The position numbers and the translations under genes were made by a program. This document shows positions 8,551-16,478 of a stretch of DNA of 38,989 bases, one piece after another (position 1 is the first letter of the stretch; every line of letters starts with the position of its first letter). The notes below the pieces were generated by a model that was given only the letters and a program-made list of their open reading frames with translations, was not told the DNA's origin and made no database searches. The DNA comes from Deltaproteobacteria bacterium (GTDB lineage: Bacteria; Desulfobacterota; Syntrophia; Syntrophales; UBA5619), in assembly GCA_026388345.1 (NCBI GenBank), contig JAPLJY010000029.1, positions 1 to 38,989 on the forward strand. The letters are read 5' to 3'.

Positions 8551-9153
8551 TCACGGGTTCCTCTTGGAAACATTGGGATCTGCAATTCTATATCGCGCTC
8601 TCCCCTCTTCGTAGAGGTCGCCGCCGTACATATCGTTGATCACGGTCACCGGAAAATTCCGGACCTCGATTCGCCGCAGGGCTTCCGCTCCCAGATCTTC
8701 ATAGGCGATCACCTCCGCCTTTCGGATGCAACTGGAAATGAGGGCGCCTGCGCCGCCGATGGCGCCAAAATAGACGGCTTTATATTTTTTCATCGCTTCC
8801 TTCACTTCCCCGGAACGCATCCCCTTGCCGATCATCCCTTTGAGCCCCTCGGCGATCAGTCTGGGAGAGTAGGCGTCCATCCGGTAACTGGATGTCGGGC
8901 CGGCGGATCCGATCGTCTTTCCCGGTTTTGCGGGGGTCGGTCCCATGAAATAAATCACCTGGCCTTTCAAATCCACGGGAAGCGGCTTTCCCGCCTGCAG
9001 CGCTTCGATCATCCGTTTATGGGCCGCATCCCGTCCGACATACATCACCCCCGTCAGAAGCAGCTCGTCGCCGGCATGCAGCGTTTCCAGGACATCATCG
9101 GACAGAGGGAGTTCTACATTCCTTGCAATCTTTGAGATATTTTTCATAGGCAT
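8551..9153 (-). CDS. fumB: Fumarate hydratase, beta subunit (class I, iron-sulfur type)
   Basis: Swivel subunit of the two-subunit class I fumarase, which interconverts fumarate and malate. It is 200 residues from the ATG at 9153, which has GGAGGA 4 bases ahead; the longer open frame is not needed. Family motifs are LTGVMYVGRDAAHKRM, GPTPAKPGKTIGSAGPTSSY with the substrate-binding TSSYRMD turn, and FGAIGGAGALIS. It sits 26 bases after the alpha subunit. The family also includes L(+)-tartrate dehydratase TtdB, which cannot be excluded by sequence alone. The leu promoter follows downstream. Confidence 0.9.
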   Translation of the reverse strand: MPMKNISKIARNVELPLSDDVLETLHAGDELLLTGVMYVGRDAAHKRMIEALQAGKPLPVDLKGQVIYFMGPTPAKPGKTIGSAGPTSSYRMDAYSPRLIAEGLKGMIGKGMRSGEVKEAMKKYKAVYFGAIGGAGALISSCIRKAEVIAYEDLGAEALRRIEVRNFPVTVINDMYGGDLYEEGRARYRIADPNVSKRNP

Positions 9154-9179
9154 GGGTTCCTCCGAAATCCTTCCATCCT

Positions 9180-10025
9180 TTAGAGAACAGCTTCTCTGTG
9201 TCTGACACTGTGACATTGAAGATTCACCGCCACCGGAAGACTGGCGATGTGCGTGGGAAAGACCTCGACATGAACGGCCAGGGCGGTGATCCTGCCCCCG
9301 TAGCCCATCGCCCCGATCCCCAGACCATTGACGCGCTTTAATATCTCGTTTTCAAGTTCAGCAACCTCGGAATCCGCATGGGGCTCTCCCACTTTGCGAA
9401 GCAGGGACTGTTTGGCCAGCAGCATGCATTTTTCCGCCGTACCCCCGATGCCGACACCAACGATGATCGGAGGACAGGGGTTGGCGCCAGCATCGGCGAC
9501 ACATTTCACGACAAAATCAATGGCCCCCTGACGGCCTTTGGCCGGCGTCAGCATGGCCAGGCCGCTCATGTTCTCACTGCCAAACCCTTTCGAGAGTGCC
9601 GCAATTTTCAGACGGTTGCCGGGAACAATGGTGGTATGGATTACAGCCGGCGTGTTGTCTTTGGTGTTCGTTCTAACAGAAAACGGCCTGTCCACAACGG
9701 ATTTGCGCAAGTATCCATCGCCATACGCACGGCGTGTTCCCTCCTGAACGGCCTCGTAAAGATCGCCCCCGACAATATGCACCTCCTGGCCCAGCTCCAG
9801 AAAAACGACAGCCATGCCCGTGTCCTGGCACAGAGGGATTTCACTGCGCGCAGCGGTGTCCGCATTTTCCAGCAATTTGCAGAGCACACCGCGAGCCACG
9901 GCAGACTCTTCCCTGTCCCCGGCCGCTTTCAGCGCGGCGACCACATCCTCGGAGAGGTGGTAACAGGCATCCTGCAGAAGCCGGGAAATGGTTTCCGTGA
10001 CCGTCTTCGCCTCAATTTCTCTCAT
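9180..10025 (-). CDS. fumA: Fumarate hydratase, alpha subunit (class I, iron-sulfur type)
   Basis: Catalytic subunit carrying the 4Fe-4S cluster. The three expected cysteines are Cys66 (LCQDTG), Cys184 (NPCPP) and Cys271 (NLQCHS). The length is 281 residues, as usual for the split form in anaerobes. It starts 10 bases after the stop of the corrinoid protein gene, so fumarase is the tail of an operon with a TRAP transporter and a methyl-transfer pair. That context suggests it processes an imported or generated C4-dicarboxylate rather than serving only as a housekeeping cycle enzyme. TtdA-type tartrate dehydratase is the main alternative. Confidence 0.9.
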   Translation of the reverse strand: MREIEAKTVTETISRLLQDACYHLSEDVVAALKAAGDREESAVARGVLCKLLENADTAARSEIPLCQDTGMAVVFLELGQEVHIVGGDLYEAVQEGTRRAYGDGYLRKSVVDRPFSVRTNTKDNTPAVIHTTIVPGNRLKIAALSKGFGSENMSGLAMLTPAKGRQGAIDFVVKCVADAGANPCPPIIVGVGIGGTAEKCMLLAKQSLLRKVGEPHADSEVAELENEILKRVNGLGIGAMGYGGRITALAVHVEVFPTHIASLPVAVNLQCHSVRHREAVL

Positions 10026-10035
10026 AATTCAACCT

Positions 10036-10677
10036 TTAATTTGTGCCATGAATCATGGCTTTAACTTTATCTACCGCCTCGGCCGCGTTGTCCGCATATC
10101 CGTCCGCACCGATCTCGTCCGCAAATTTCTGACCGATGGGGGCGCCCCCAACCAGTACCTTGACAGAGCTTCGTTTTCCGCTTTTTTTGAGCGCCGCAAT
10201 CGTCTCCTTCATCATGGGCATCGTCGTAGTCAGGAGCGCGGACATTGCCAAAAATTCAGGATTGTGAACGCCTACGGCCTCGACAAATTTTTCGGGGGCG
10301 ATATCGACGCCCAGATCAATGACTTTACACCCGGCCCCTTCCATCATAATTCCGACCAGATTCTTCCCGATATCGTGCAGATCGCCTTTTACCGTGCCGA
10401 TCACAACCGTGGCCAGGGATTTGACCTCCGCCCCAACCATGAGAGGTTTAAGTTTCTGAAGGCCCGCCTTCATGGCACGCGCGGCGATCAGCATTTCCGG
10501 AACATAAATTTCGCAGTTCTTGAAACGTTCGCCGACCACCCCCATCGCGGCAATCAAACCCAGCCGAATGATTTCGCCCGGAATGATTCCCGCTGCGATT
10601 GCCGCATCGATCCCGACAAGTGTCTGTTCCGCGTTGCCGGAGACAACAGCATCCTTCACTTCATCCAGTGCATTCAC
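10036..10677 (-). CDS. Methyltransferase cognate corrinoid protein (MtbC/MttC-like)
   Basis: Carries a methyl group on a cobamide between two methyltransferases. The 213 residues comprise a four-helix cap (1-85) and a Rossmann B12-binding domain with the base-off motif DLHDIG at 99-104, His101 being the lower cobalt ligand; a GG motif, VGGAPIG, follows near residue 177. The start is a GTG at 10677 with AAGGAG spaced 7 bases ahead. Immediately upstream is a UroD/MtaA-type methyltransferase, its probable partner. No MtaB, MtbB or MttB-like substrate methyltransferase is present in the window, so the methyl donor is unknown. Confidence 0.92.
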   Translation of the reverse strand: MNALDEVKDAVVSGNAEQTLVGIDAAIAAGIIPGEIIRLGLIAAMGVVGERFKNCEIYVPEMLIAARAMKAGLQKLKPLMVGAEVKSLATVVIGTVKGDLHDIGKNLVGIMMEGAGCKVIDLGVDIAPEKFVEAVGVHNPEFLAMSALLTTTMPMMKETIAALKKSGKRSSVKVLVGGAPIGQKFADEIGADGYADNAAEAVDKVKAMIHGTN

Positions 10678-10776
10678 TTTGCATCTCCTTGGTCAATGAT
10701 TCCTTGTGTTCATTTCATGCAAAGCCAAGAACCCTTCCCGGCGAAACGAACCCAAATACGAGTTTTGTCCGGGAAC

Positions 10777-11811
10777 TTAAAAGCGGCCGTAACGCTCCGC
10801 CGCCTCCACCATCGCCTTGCAATTCGCCGGCAGGGAGTCCGGATTCACAGCGCAGCCGGACCCGAGAATGAACCGGGTATTTCTTCCGACCGATTCGATC
10901 AGTTTCCGGGAAGCATCTATCACTTCCCGCGGGGTCCCTCTGAGCAGTTCAGTGGCCGGATCGAGATTCCCCCGCACCAGCGTTTTGGCTTGGCGCATTT
11001 CGGCTGAATTCAGGGTTTCGGCTACATTCACCTGCCAGTCGAGATCGATGATCGTCGTCCCGGTTTCAACGGCATAGGGTTTCATGATGGGTACGGTGTT
11101 GGCGCATATATGGAGTATGGTGCTTTCCGCCCCGTATTCCAGAAGCGCACCGATCAGCCTTTTTTGCTGTGATAGCACGAATTGCCGGTAAAAGGTCGGC
11201 GAAATGAAAGAGGGCGAACACATGGCCTCGCCGATGAAGATGCCGTGGGCACCGGCATCCAAAAGAGCTTTGCCATATCGAATGCCCATCTCCGTCGTAA
11301 AATCCAGCAACTCTCTGACGAAATCCGGCCGGTCGAAAAAATCAAACATGAGAGTTTCAACCCCGCGGATTTGGCCGGCGGAGTTGAGTGGGCCCATGAT
11401 GCTGGGGACGATGTAAGCTTCCTTGCCGATTTCGGCCGCACAGAGGCGGGTGGATTGAATGACCAGTGACATGGGGCTTGTCTTGAGCGGTTCCGGCATG
11501 GTCAGCAGATCGACATCGGGCGTCTTCAAAAAGACTTCTTTTACAAACGGAACATTATCTTCCGGATACTCCACGCGGCTGCCGACGGCTTCGCCCTCCA
11601 CCATCACGGCGATGGACGGCTGAACCCCGTCGTATCCGCATTCCCGGTACGCATGAATCAGGCACCGGGCGTTGATATCGGGATCCGAGGAAAAATCCCG
11701 GATCTTATATCCGGCCGCATGGGATGACCCATAGTGCACCAGCGGGAAGACCGGCACACGGTCGGGTTTTTCCCCGCGTAAAACCGTTCGCATTCTTTCC
11801 AAGCCGTTCAT
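10777..11811 (-). CDS. Uroporphyrinogen decarboxylase-family methyltransferase (MtaA/CmuA-like)
   Basis: The 344-residue protein has the UroD fold but not the role of heme synthesis. It carries a zinc-thiolate pattern, His234-x-Cys236 in HICANT and Cys320 in GSGCAVNP, as in methylcobamide:thiol methyltransferases that take methyl from a corrinoid protein. The corrinoid protein gene follows 99 bases downstream, making a natural pair. The acceptor in a non-methanogen could be coenzyme M, tetrahydrofolate or another thiol; the sequence does not say. It follows dctM by 57 bases in one probable operon. Confidence 0.85.
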   Translation of the reverse strand: MNGLERMRTVLRGEKPDRVPVFPLVHYGSSHAAGYKIRDFSSDPDINARCLIHAYRECGYDGVQPSIAVMVEGEAVGSRVEYPEDNVPFVKEVFLKTPDVDLLTMPEPLKTSPMSLVIQSTRLCAAEIGKEAYIVPSIMGPLNSAGQIRGVETLMFDFFDRPDFVRELLDFTTEMGIRYGKALLDAGAHGIFIGEAMCSPSFISPTFYRQFVLSQQKRLIGALLEYGAESTILHICANTVPIMKPYAVETGTTIIDLDWQVNVAETLNSAEMRQAKTLVRGNLDPATELLRGTPREVIDASRKLIESVGRNTRFILGSGCAVNPDSLPANCKAMVEAAERYGRF

Positions 11812-11868
11812 GCCGTTGCTGGCCTCATAAAGTTAAGTGCCCGGACCATTTCCGACGCCCTCGCTCCC

Positions 11869-13173
11869 CTATCCCATTCGATTTGGAAGCCAAAGACACA
11901 AATCCGGCCAAATGATGAAAATGATGAGGCAAACGATCTCCACAAATACGAAAGGCAAGGCGGCCATCGTGATATCCTGGAGTGTAATATAGTCCGGCGA
12001 CACCCCTTTGATGACGAAGAGGTTCAACCCGATGGGCGGCGTGATCACCGCCATCTCACAGGTGATCCCGACGATGATGCCATACCAGAGCGCACTGTGA
12101 CCAAGCTCCAGCATCATGGGCAGCAAAAGCGGCGTGCTGATCAGGATCACGGAAACGATGTCCATGAACATCCCCATGACAATCAGGATGACCATCGCTA
12201 AAGTTATGATGGCCCATGGCTGCAGATGGGCGTCTTGAACCAGGGAGATGATCATTTGCGGCGCCTGCAGACGGGTCAACAGGTAACCGAAAAGCATGGC
12301 CGAGGCAAAAATGATCAGAATCATTCCCGTGGTAAGCATGGTCCGCTGCAGAATTTCCTTGACGACTTTCCAGCCCAGCTTTCCCCGCATGATGATGATC
12401 AGGAAACTGCCGACACAACCTATGGCCGCTGATTCGGTGGGGGTGCAGACCCCGAAATAAATCGTTCCCAGGACCAGCGTAATCAGGGTCATGGCCGGCC
12501 AGATTTTTTCCAGGCTCTTAAAACGCTGCTTCCAGGTAATCACCTCGGTAGGTATGGGGGCGTAATCGGGTTTGAAGAGGCAGAAGACAAAGATATAGAT
12601 GATCATCAACAGCGCCAGCACCAGACCAGGTACGACCCCCCCCAGGAAGAGCTTTCCGACCGATTCGTCGGCCACCTCCCCGTAAACGATAAAGGCAATG
12701 CTGGGGGGGATCAGCAACGACAGCGCCCCGGCCGCGGTCACCGGTCCGACGGCAAGGGTTTTGTGGTATCCCCTTTTCAGCATTTCCGGGATCGCGAAGC
12801 TTCCGATCGCGGCCGCACCGGCGATGCTGACGCCGCAAAGGGCGCCGAAAACGGCACTGGCGACCACGCTGGCCATCGCCATCCCCCCTCGCACCTTGTT
12901 CAGCCAGGAGTTGGCGGCCGTATACAATTCGGACCCGATGCCCGTTACAAAAACGGCTTCCCCCATCAGGATGAAAAGCGGCACGGCAACCAGGGTGAAG
13001 CTGTTAAGTCGATCATAAAGAACCCCGGAAACGGCGCCAAGACCGCTTGGCCCCTGAAGCATCAGGATCCCCGCGATACTGGTAGTGGCAAGTGCTGCGA
13101 AGATCGGCTGTCCGGAACCCATGAGGATAAAAAACAGTGCGAAGACGATTGTGATGATCAGGGTAGTTTCCAT
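11869..13173 (-). CDS. dctM: TRAP transporter large permease (DctM-like)
   Basis: Inner-membrane subunit of about 434 residues with a dozen hydrophobic segments that moves an organic acid into the cell using the sodium gradient. The family-typical stretches GSGQPIFAALA near the N-terminus, PLFILMGE, and GALSLLIPPSIAFIVYG are visible. The small permease dctQ lies 4 bases upstream and the solute-binding dctP precedes that, giving a complete P-Q-M set. Its gene is followed by the UroD-type methyltransferase gene, linking uptake to methyl transfer and fumarase. Confidence 0.93.
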   Translation of the reverse strand: METTLIITIVFALFFILMGSGQPIFAALATTSIAGILMLQGPSGLGAVSGVLYDRLNSFTLVAVPLFILMGEAVFVTGIGSELYTAANSWLNKVRGGMAMASVVASAVFGALCGVSIAGAAAIGSFAIPEMLKRGYHKTLAVGPVTAAGALSLLIPPSIAFIVYGEVADESVGKLFLGGVVPGLVLALLMIIYIFVFCLFKPDYAPIPTEVITWKQRFKSLEKIWPAMTLITLVLGTIYFGVCTPTESAAIGCVGSFLIIIMRGKLGWKVVKEILQRTMLTTGMILIIFASAMLFGYLLTRLQAPQMIISLVQDAHLQPWAIITLAMVILIVMGMFMDIVSVILISTPLLLPMMLELGHSALWYGIIVGITCEMAVITPPIGLNLFVIKGVSPDYITLQDITMAALPFVFVEIVCLIIFIIWPDLCLWLPNRMG

Positions 13174-13177
13174 GGGT

Positions 13178-13705
13178 CTATTGTCCTTTCCGGATCTTGG
13201 TCAAATCCTTCAGCCGGAGAATGTTTTCACGAATCCTGACGACATATTGCAGAAACAGAATCGTCATTCCCACCGGGATAATGCTATAGGAGATCCAGAG
13301 CGGAAATTCGATCAGGGACGCGCTTCGATAATGACCCGTGAATGCAATGACGGCGCTGAGGGCTCCTTTCCAGATGATCACACTGCAAACGCCCATGGTG
13401 AGCAGGGACGTCACAATATCGAGTGAAATTCTGATCCGTGCCGGCAGGCGGTCCGTCAAAACGGTCATGGAAACATGCGCATTTTTATGCAGAACCCAGC
13501 CCGCGCACATGAAGGTAATGAAAATCATGATGTATTCGCTGATTTCCACGCTGAACACGCTCGGCTTGTTCAGGATGTATCTCCAGATCACCTCGCGGGC
13601 GATCAGGATCATGAGGGCAACGGTTCCGATCTCCGACAGGATATTGGCATAACGGGAGAAACCGGTGAAGACCGCCATGACCTGGTTCATCTTACATTTC
13701 ATCAT
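13178..13705 (-). CDS. dctQ: TRAP transporter small permease (DctQ-like)
   Basis: A 175-residue membrane protein with four predicted hydrophobic segments, about residues 22-40, 55-75, 95-115 and 138-158. The segment REVIWRYILN near residue 40 matches the family pattern EV..RY.F. It pairs with DctM downstream, separated by 4 bases. GGAG lies 4 bases ahead of the ATG at 13705; a second ATG follows directly. A 266-base gap holding a repeat separates it from dctP. Confidence 0.9.
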   Translation of the reverse strand: MMKCKMNQVMAVFTGFSRYANILSEIGTVALMILIAREVIWRYILNKPSVFSVEISEYIMIFITFMCAGWVLHKNAHVSMTVLTDRLPARIRISLDIVTSLLTMGVCSVIIWKGALSAVIAFTGHYRSASLIEFPLWISYSIIPVGMTILFLQYVVRIRENILRLKDLTKIRKGQ

Positions 13706-13788
13706 TTGACTCCTTTTCCGAACGGTTCCCGCCCCGGCGAACGTCTCTTGGATTCAGAACCGACGCGAATGGGATTTGGACAATATGT

Positions 13789-13898
13789 GAAGCTCCCCGC
13801 CCACAGGGCGGAGCTTCCCGGTAAGGAATCTGTTCATTTTTTATTGCGCCCCTTATCCCCGCCTACAAGGCGGGGCTTGCGGGTTGCGCTCCCGGTCA
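13789..13898. repeat. Two-hairpin dispersed repeat, copy B
   Basis: The second copy of the unit at 1295-1402. The first stem reads GAAGCTCC/GGAGCTTC where copy A reads GAAGCCCC/GGGGCTTC, so both sides of one base pair changed together. The second stem keeps a 7-bp core CCCCGCC/GGCGGGG around TACAA, with a weakened base. It ends with the same GCGCTCCCGGTCA. It lies in the gap between dctP and dctQ. Confidence 0.8.
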
Positions 13899-13904
13899 CA
13901 ACAC

Positions 13905-13939
13905 ATGGTTGCCACCGCGATGCGCACGACGGCAACCAT
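13905..13939 (-). terminator. Hairpin downstream of dctP
   Basis: ATGGTTGCC (13905-13913) and GGCAACCAT (13931-13939) form a perfect 9-bp stem around a 17-base loop, 33 bases after the dctP stop. No U-tract follows. It may stabilise or partly terminate the dctP message, as commonly happens when a binding protein is made in excess over its permease. Confidence 0.4.
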
Positions 13940-13971
13940 ACACGGAACTCTGCATGACACCGCGCCCGGCG

Positions 13972-14994
13972 TTATTGGTGGGTTTTGGCGTATTCGACGA
14001 ACTCCTTGCCGTTGGGAATCGTGGATTCCCACTCCGTGATGACCGGAGCCACCACCTTCTTGAAGGCATTGAGTTGCGCCGCATCGGGGATGTGGACCGT
14101 GATTCCTTTCCCTTTGTACAGGCCGATCACATCCCTCTCGTAGTCGAGAATCATCTTCAGTTGTTCCTGATCCCGCTCCTTGGCGCTTTTCTGGACGATA
14201 TCCTGGATATCTTTAGGTAGTTTGTCCCACGACTTTTTGTTCATCATGAAAACGTTGTTGCAGAAATACATATTGGTCACCGTCAAATGACTCACCACCT
14301 CGTGGAGTTTTCGCCCGGCGCCGGTAACCAGGGGGCGGGTAGTGGCATCTACGGTCTTGCGCTGGAGCGCCAGGTAGAGTTCCCCCGATCCCATCGTCGT
14401 TGGGGCTCCGCCCATGGCTTGAATGATTTTGCTGGGCGTGCCCCCGGATGCCGCCCATATCTTTCCCTTGAATTGATCGGGAGCGGTTACCGCCTCTTTG
14501 GAGTAGATCTGATAGCCACCGGCGGTCGCACCGCCGAGCAGAACCACATTGCGTTGAAGCAGCGCCTGGCGAACCCCGACTTTATCCCATAATCCCCCAT
14601 CCAGGCTGCGCTGCATGGCTTCATTGTCTTTAAAGAGAAACGGCAGGCTGGCAATGCCGATTTGCGGGATGTAGCCCTCCGAGTATGTATCCAGGGGCAT
14701 CGTGATGTCGATGTCTCCCCGTTCGCAGGCCGGGATCTCTTCCTTGTCCTTGTACAACTGTGCGCTATGGAAGATTTCTATTTTCACGCGCCCCTTGGTC
14801 CGCTCCTCCACCTTCTTGGCAAAGTTCTCGGTCGGTTTGAGGATAAAGGTATAGCCGGGATTGAAATAGGTGGATAAAGTGAGTTTGACGTTTTGCGCAC
14901 CGGCTGATCCGACCGCTATGAAAATCAGCGAAATTGCGAAAACAGCGACACAACCGAACCGCCCAATTATTTTGGTGTTATTTTCCTTTTTCAT
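13972..14994 (-). CDS. dctP: TRAP transporter solute-binding protein (DctP-like)
   Basis: Periplasmic receptor of 340 residues. Residues 13-33 form a signal peptide with an AGA cleavage site before Gln34. The family course is clear: FAKKVEERTKGRVKIEIF near residue 60, the central QFKGKIWAASGG, and ALQRKTVDAT. The arginine that usually binds the ligand carboxylate in the motif GKKIR is replaced by Trp180, whereas the neighbouring second receptor keeps Arg176. The ligand may therefore not be a simple dicarboxylate. TAAGGAG precedes the ATG. It heads the dctP-dctQ-dctM-methyltransferase-corrinoid-fumarase run. Confidence 0.9.
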   Translation of the reverse strand: MKKENNTKIIGRFGCVAVFAISLIFIAVGSAGAQNVKLTLSTYFNPGYTFILKPTENFAKKVEERTKGRVKIEIFHSAQLYKDKEEIPACERGDIDITMPLDTYSEGYIPQIGIASLPFLFKDNEAMQRSLDGGLWDKVGVRQALLQRNVVLLGGATAGGYQIYSKEAVTAPDQFKGKIWAASGGTPSKIIQAMGGAPTTMGSGELYLALQRKTVDATTRPLVTGAGRKLHEVVSHLTVTNMYFCNNVFMMNKKSWDKLPKDIQDIVQKSAKERDQEQLKMILDYERDVIGLYKGKGITVHIPDAAQLNAFKKVVAPVITEWESTIPNGKEFVEYAKTHQ

Positions 14995-15399
14995 TTCGGC
15001 TTTCTCCTTAGGTTATGTTGTGTTGTACCTGTCCACCACTGGTTGATACGCACCATCCAGTTACTTCATCTGGATTGTCTCATGCAGCAGGGTGCGCCTA
15101 TGCAATCGCTTGCGATATTCGAACCGCCTTGAAACGTGCAAACACTAAACGCCGGCACCCGGCATTGTCAAGCAGTTTATGTCATGGATCATGCAGGCTT
15201 GGCTCCGCATGAATTCAATATCCGCCGGTTTTTGCCGCCACCCGGCAGGCCAAGGCGTAACCGTCCCCTGTGATGCCGGGAATGTCGATCACGAGTGGCT
15301 ACAGGATTCCCGCGCCACCGCGGCCAAAACCACCACCATGGGACGGCGGGAAACGATTTCCCGCCGCCTCCCTATCTCGGCATGAAGCGAAGCAATGAG
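14995..15399. other. Intergenic region upstream of the first dctP
   Basis: These 405 bases hold no convincing gene. A TTGACA at 15171-15166 on the minus strand could be a -35 element for dctP, but no good -10 follows at normal spacing. Nearer the gene is an inverted repeat ATCCAG-N9-CTGGAT (15055-15075), a possible regulator site. The right end holds the hairpin that closes the second TRAP operon. Confidence 0.5.
15344..15366 (-). terminator. Hairpin closing the second TRAP operon
   Basis: CGGCGGGAAA (15344-15353) and TTTCCCGCCG (15357-15366) form a perfect 10-bp stem with a 3-base loop, 33 bases after the stop of the second dctP. No U-run follows, so efficiency as an intrinsic terminator is uncertain. 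Confidence 0.5.
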
Positions 15400-16413
15400 C
15401 TACTTCAATTTTTCCGCCTGCTCCATCATCTTCTTGGCCCTCTCTCCGACCCTTTCGAGCACCACCTTCTGGACCTGCGGGACGCTCGCCATCTTCCACT
15501 TCTCCCTCTCTTCCGGAGGCAGGTTGTAGATCTCCATCCCCTTCTTCTTCAGCAGCTCGATGGATTCGGCGTCCATTTTCTTGACCTCTTTCCGGCCGAA
15601 ATCCTGCGTATCCTTTCCCGCGGCCATGATGATCTCCTTGACGTCGGCGGGCAGGGATTGCCACTTCTGGAGATTGATCACCCCGCCGTAGATGGGGCCG
15701 GGCATGGAGGGAACCGTCAGGTATTTGGTGACCTCATAGTATTTGCGGTCGTAAAAGGAGGAGAGGGTGGAGATGGCCGCATCCACGGTTCCCCTCTGCA
15801 GGGCCATGTACACCTCGCCGCCGCCCATGAACGCCGGGGCTCCACCCAGCGCCTTGATGGTATAAGAGGCAAGCTCGGTGTAGGCGCGGACCTTCTTCCC
15901 CTTCCAGTCTTCCAGCGTCTTCAACGGCGTTTTGGAGACAAAACCGGCCGCGGAATCCTGGGTCCAGAAAAGGAGTTTGAATCCCGCCTTGTCCGTATCG
16001 GCCCTCATCACATCCCCGACCTCGGCCGAATCCATGGCCCTCCAGATATGCTCCCAGTCGTTGTAAAATAGGGGGATATCCGTGATCATGAATGAAGGGA
16101 CCAGCCCCGTCCATTGCCCCATCAGGCTCTGGGCCATATCGACCGCCCCCGAGGGAACAGCCTTGACATAATCCTTGGCCGCAAAAAGCTGCCCCGCGGG
16201 ATACACTTCAATCTTGACCTTGCCCTTGCCGATCTCGGCCACCCGCTTGGCAAAAAACTCCTGGGTCCGGGTCAAATGGTTTCCGATGGGAAGATCTCCG
16301 GCATAGCGGAGGGTCACTTCCGGGTTTGCGGCCTGGGATATTCCAGGATATCCCGTGAAAACGAGGGCCAACAATACAAAAAATCCGACGATTGTTCCTA
16401 CCGACTTTCTCAT
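15400..16413 (-). CDS. dctP: Second TRAP transporter solute-binding protein (DctP-like)
   Basis: Periplasmic receptor of 337 residues with signal peptide 1-28 (cleavage near SQA-ANP). The motif WKGKKVRAYTEL keeps the conserved arginine, Arg176, expected to grip a carboxylate, followed by ALGGAPAFMGGGEVYMALQRG. GGAGGAG lies before the ATG. It follows the fused QM permease by 65 bases, the reverse of the order in the first TRAP set, and the two receptors are clearly not recent duplicates. Together with the QM protein it makes a complete transporter for an organic acid. Confidence 0.9.
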   Translation of the reverse strand: MRKSVGTIVGFFVLLALVFTGYPGISQAANPEVTLRYAGDLPIGNHLTRTQEFFAKRVAEIGKGKVKIEVYPAGQLFAAKDYVKAVPSGAVDMAQSLMGQWTGLVPSFMITDIPLFYNDWEHIWRAMDSAEVGDVMRADTDKAGFKLLFWTQDSAAGFVSKTPLKTLEDWKGKKVRAYTELASYTIKALGGAPAFMGGGEVYMALQRGTVDAAISTLSSFYDRKYYEVTKYLTVPSMPGPIYGGVINLQKWQSLPADVKEIIMAAGKDTQDFGRKEVKKMDAESIELLKKKGMEIYNLPPEEREKWKMASVPQVQKVVLERVGERAKKMMEQAEKLK

Positions 16414-16478
16414 GATTCTCCTCCTTCAAGGATAATGGGACATGACTGCTCCGCAGACACGTCCGTTTTTCAAACTGC

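Noticed and set aside
10777..11811. Heme-pathway uroporphyrinogen decarboxylase (hemE)
   Set aside because: The HxC...C zinc pattern and the adjacent corrinoid protein gene mark it as a methyltransferase relative, and no other heme gene is nearby.
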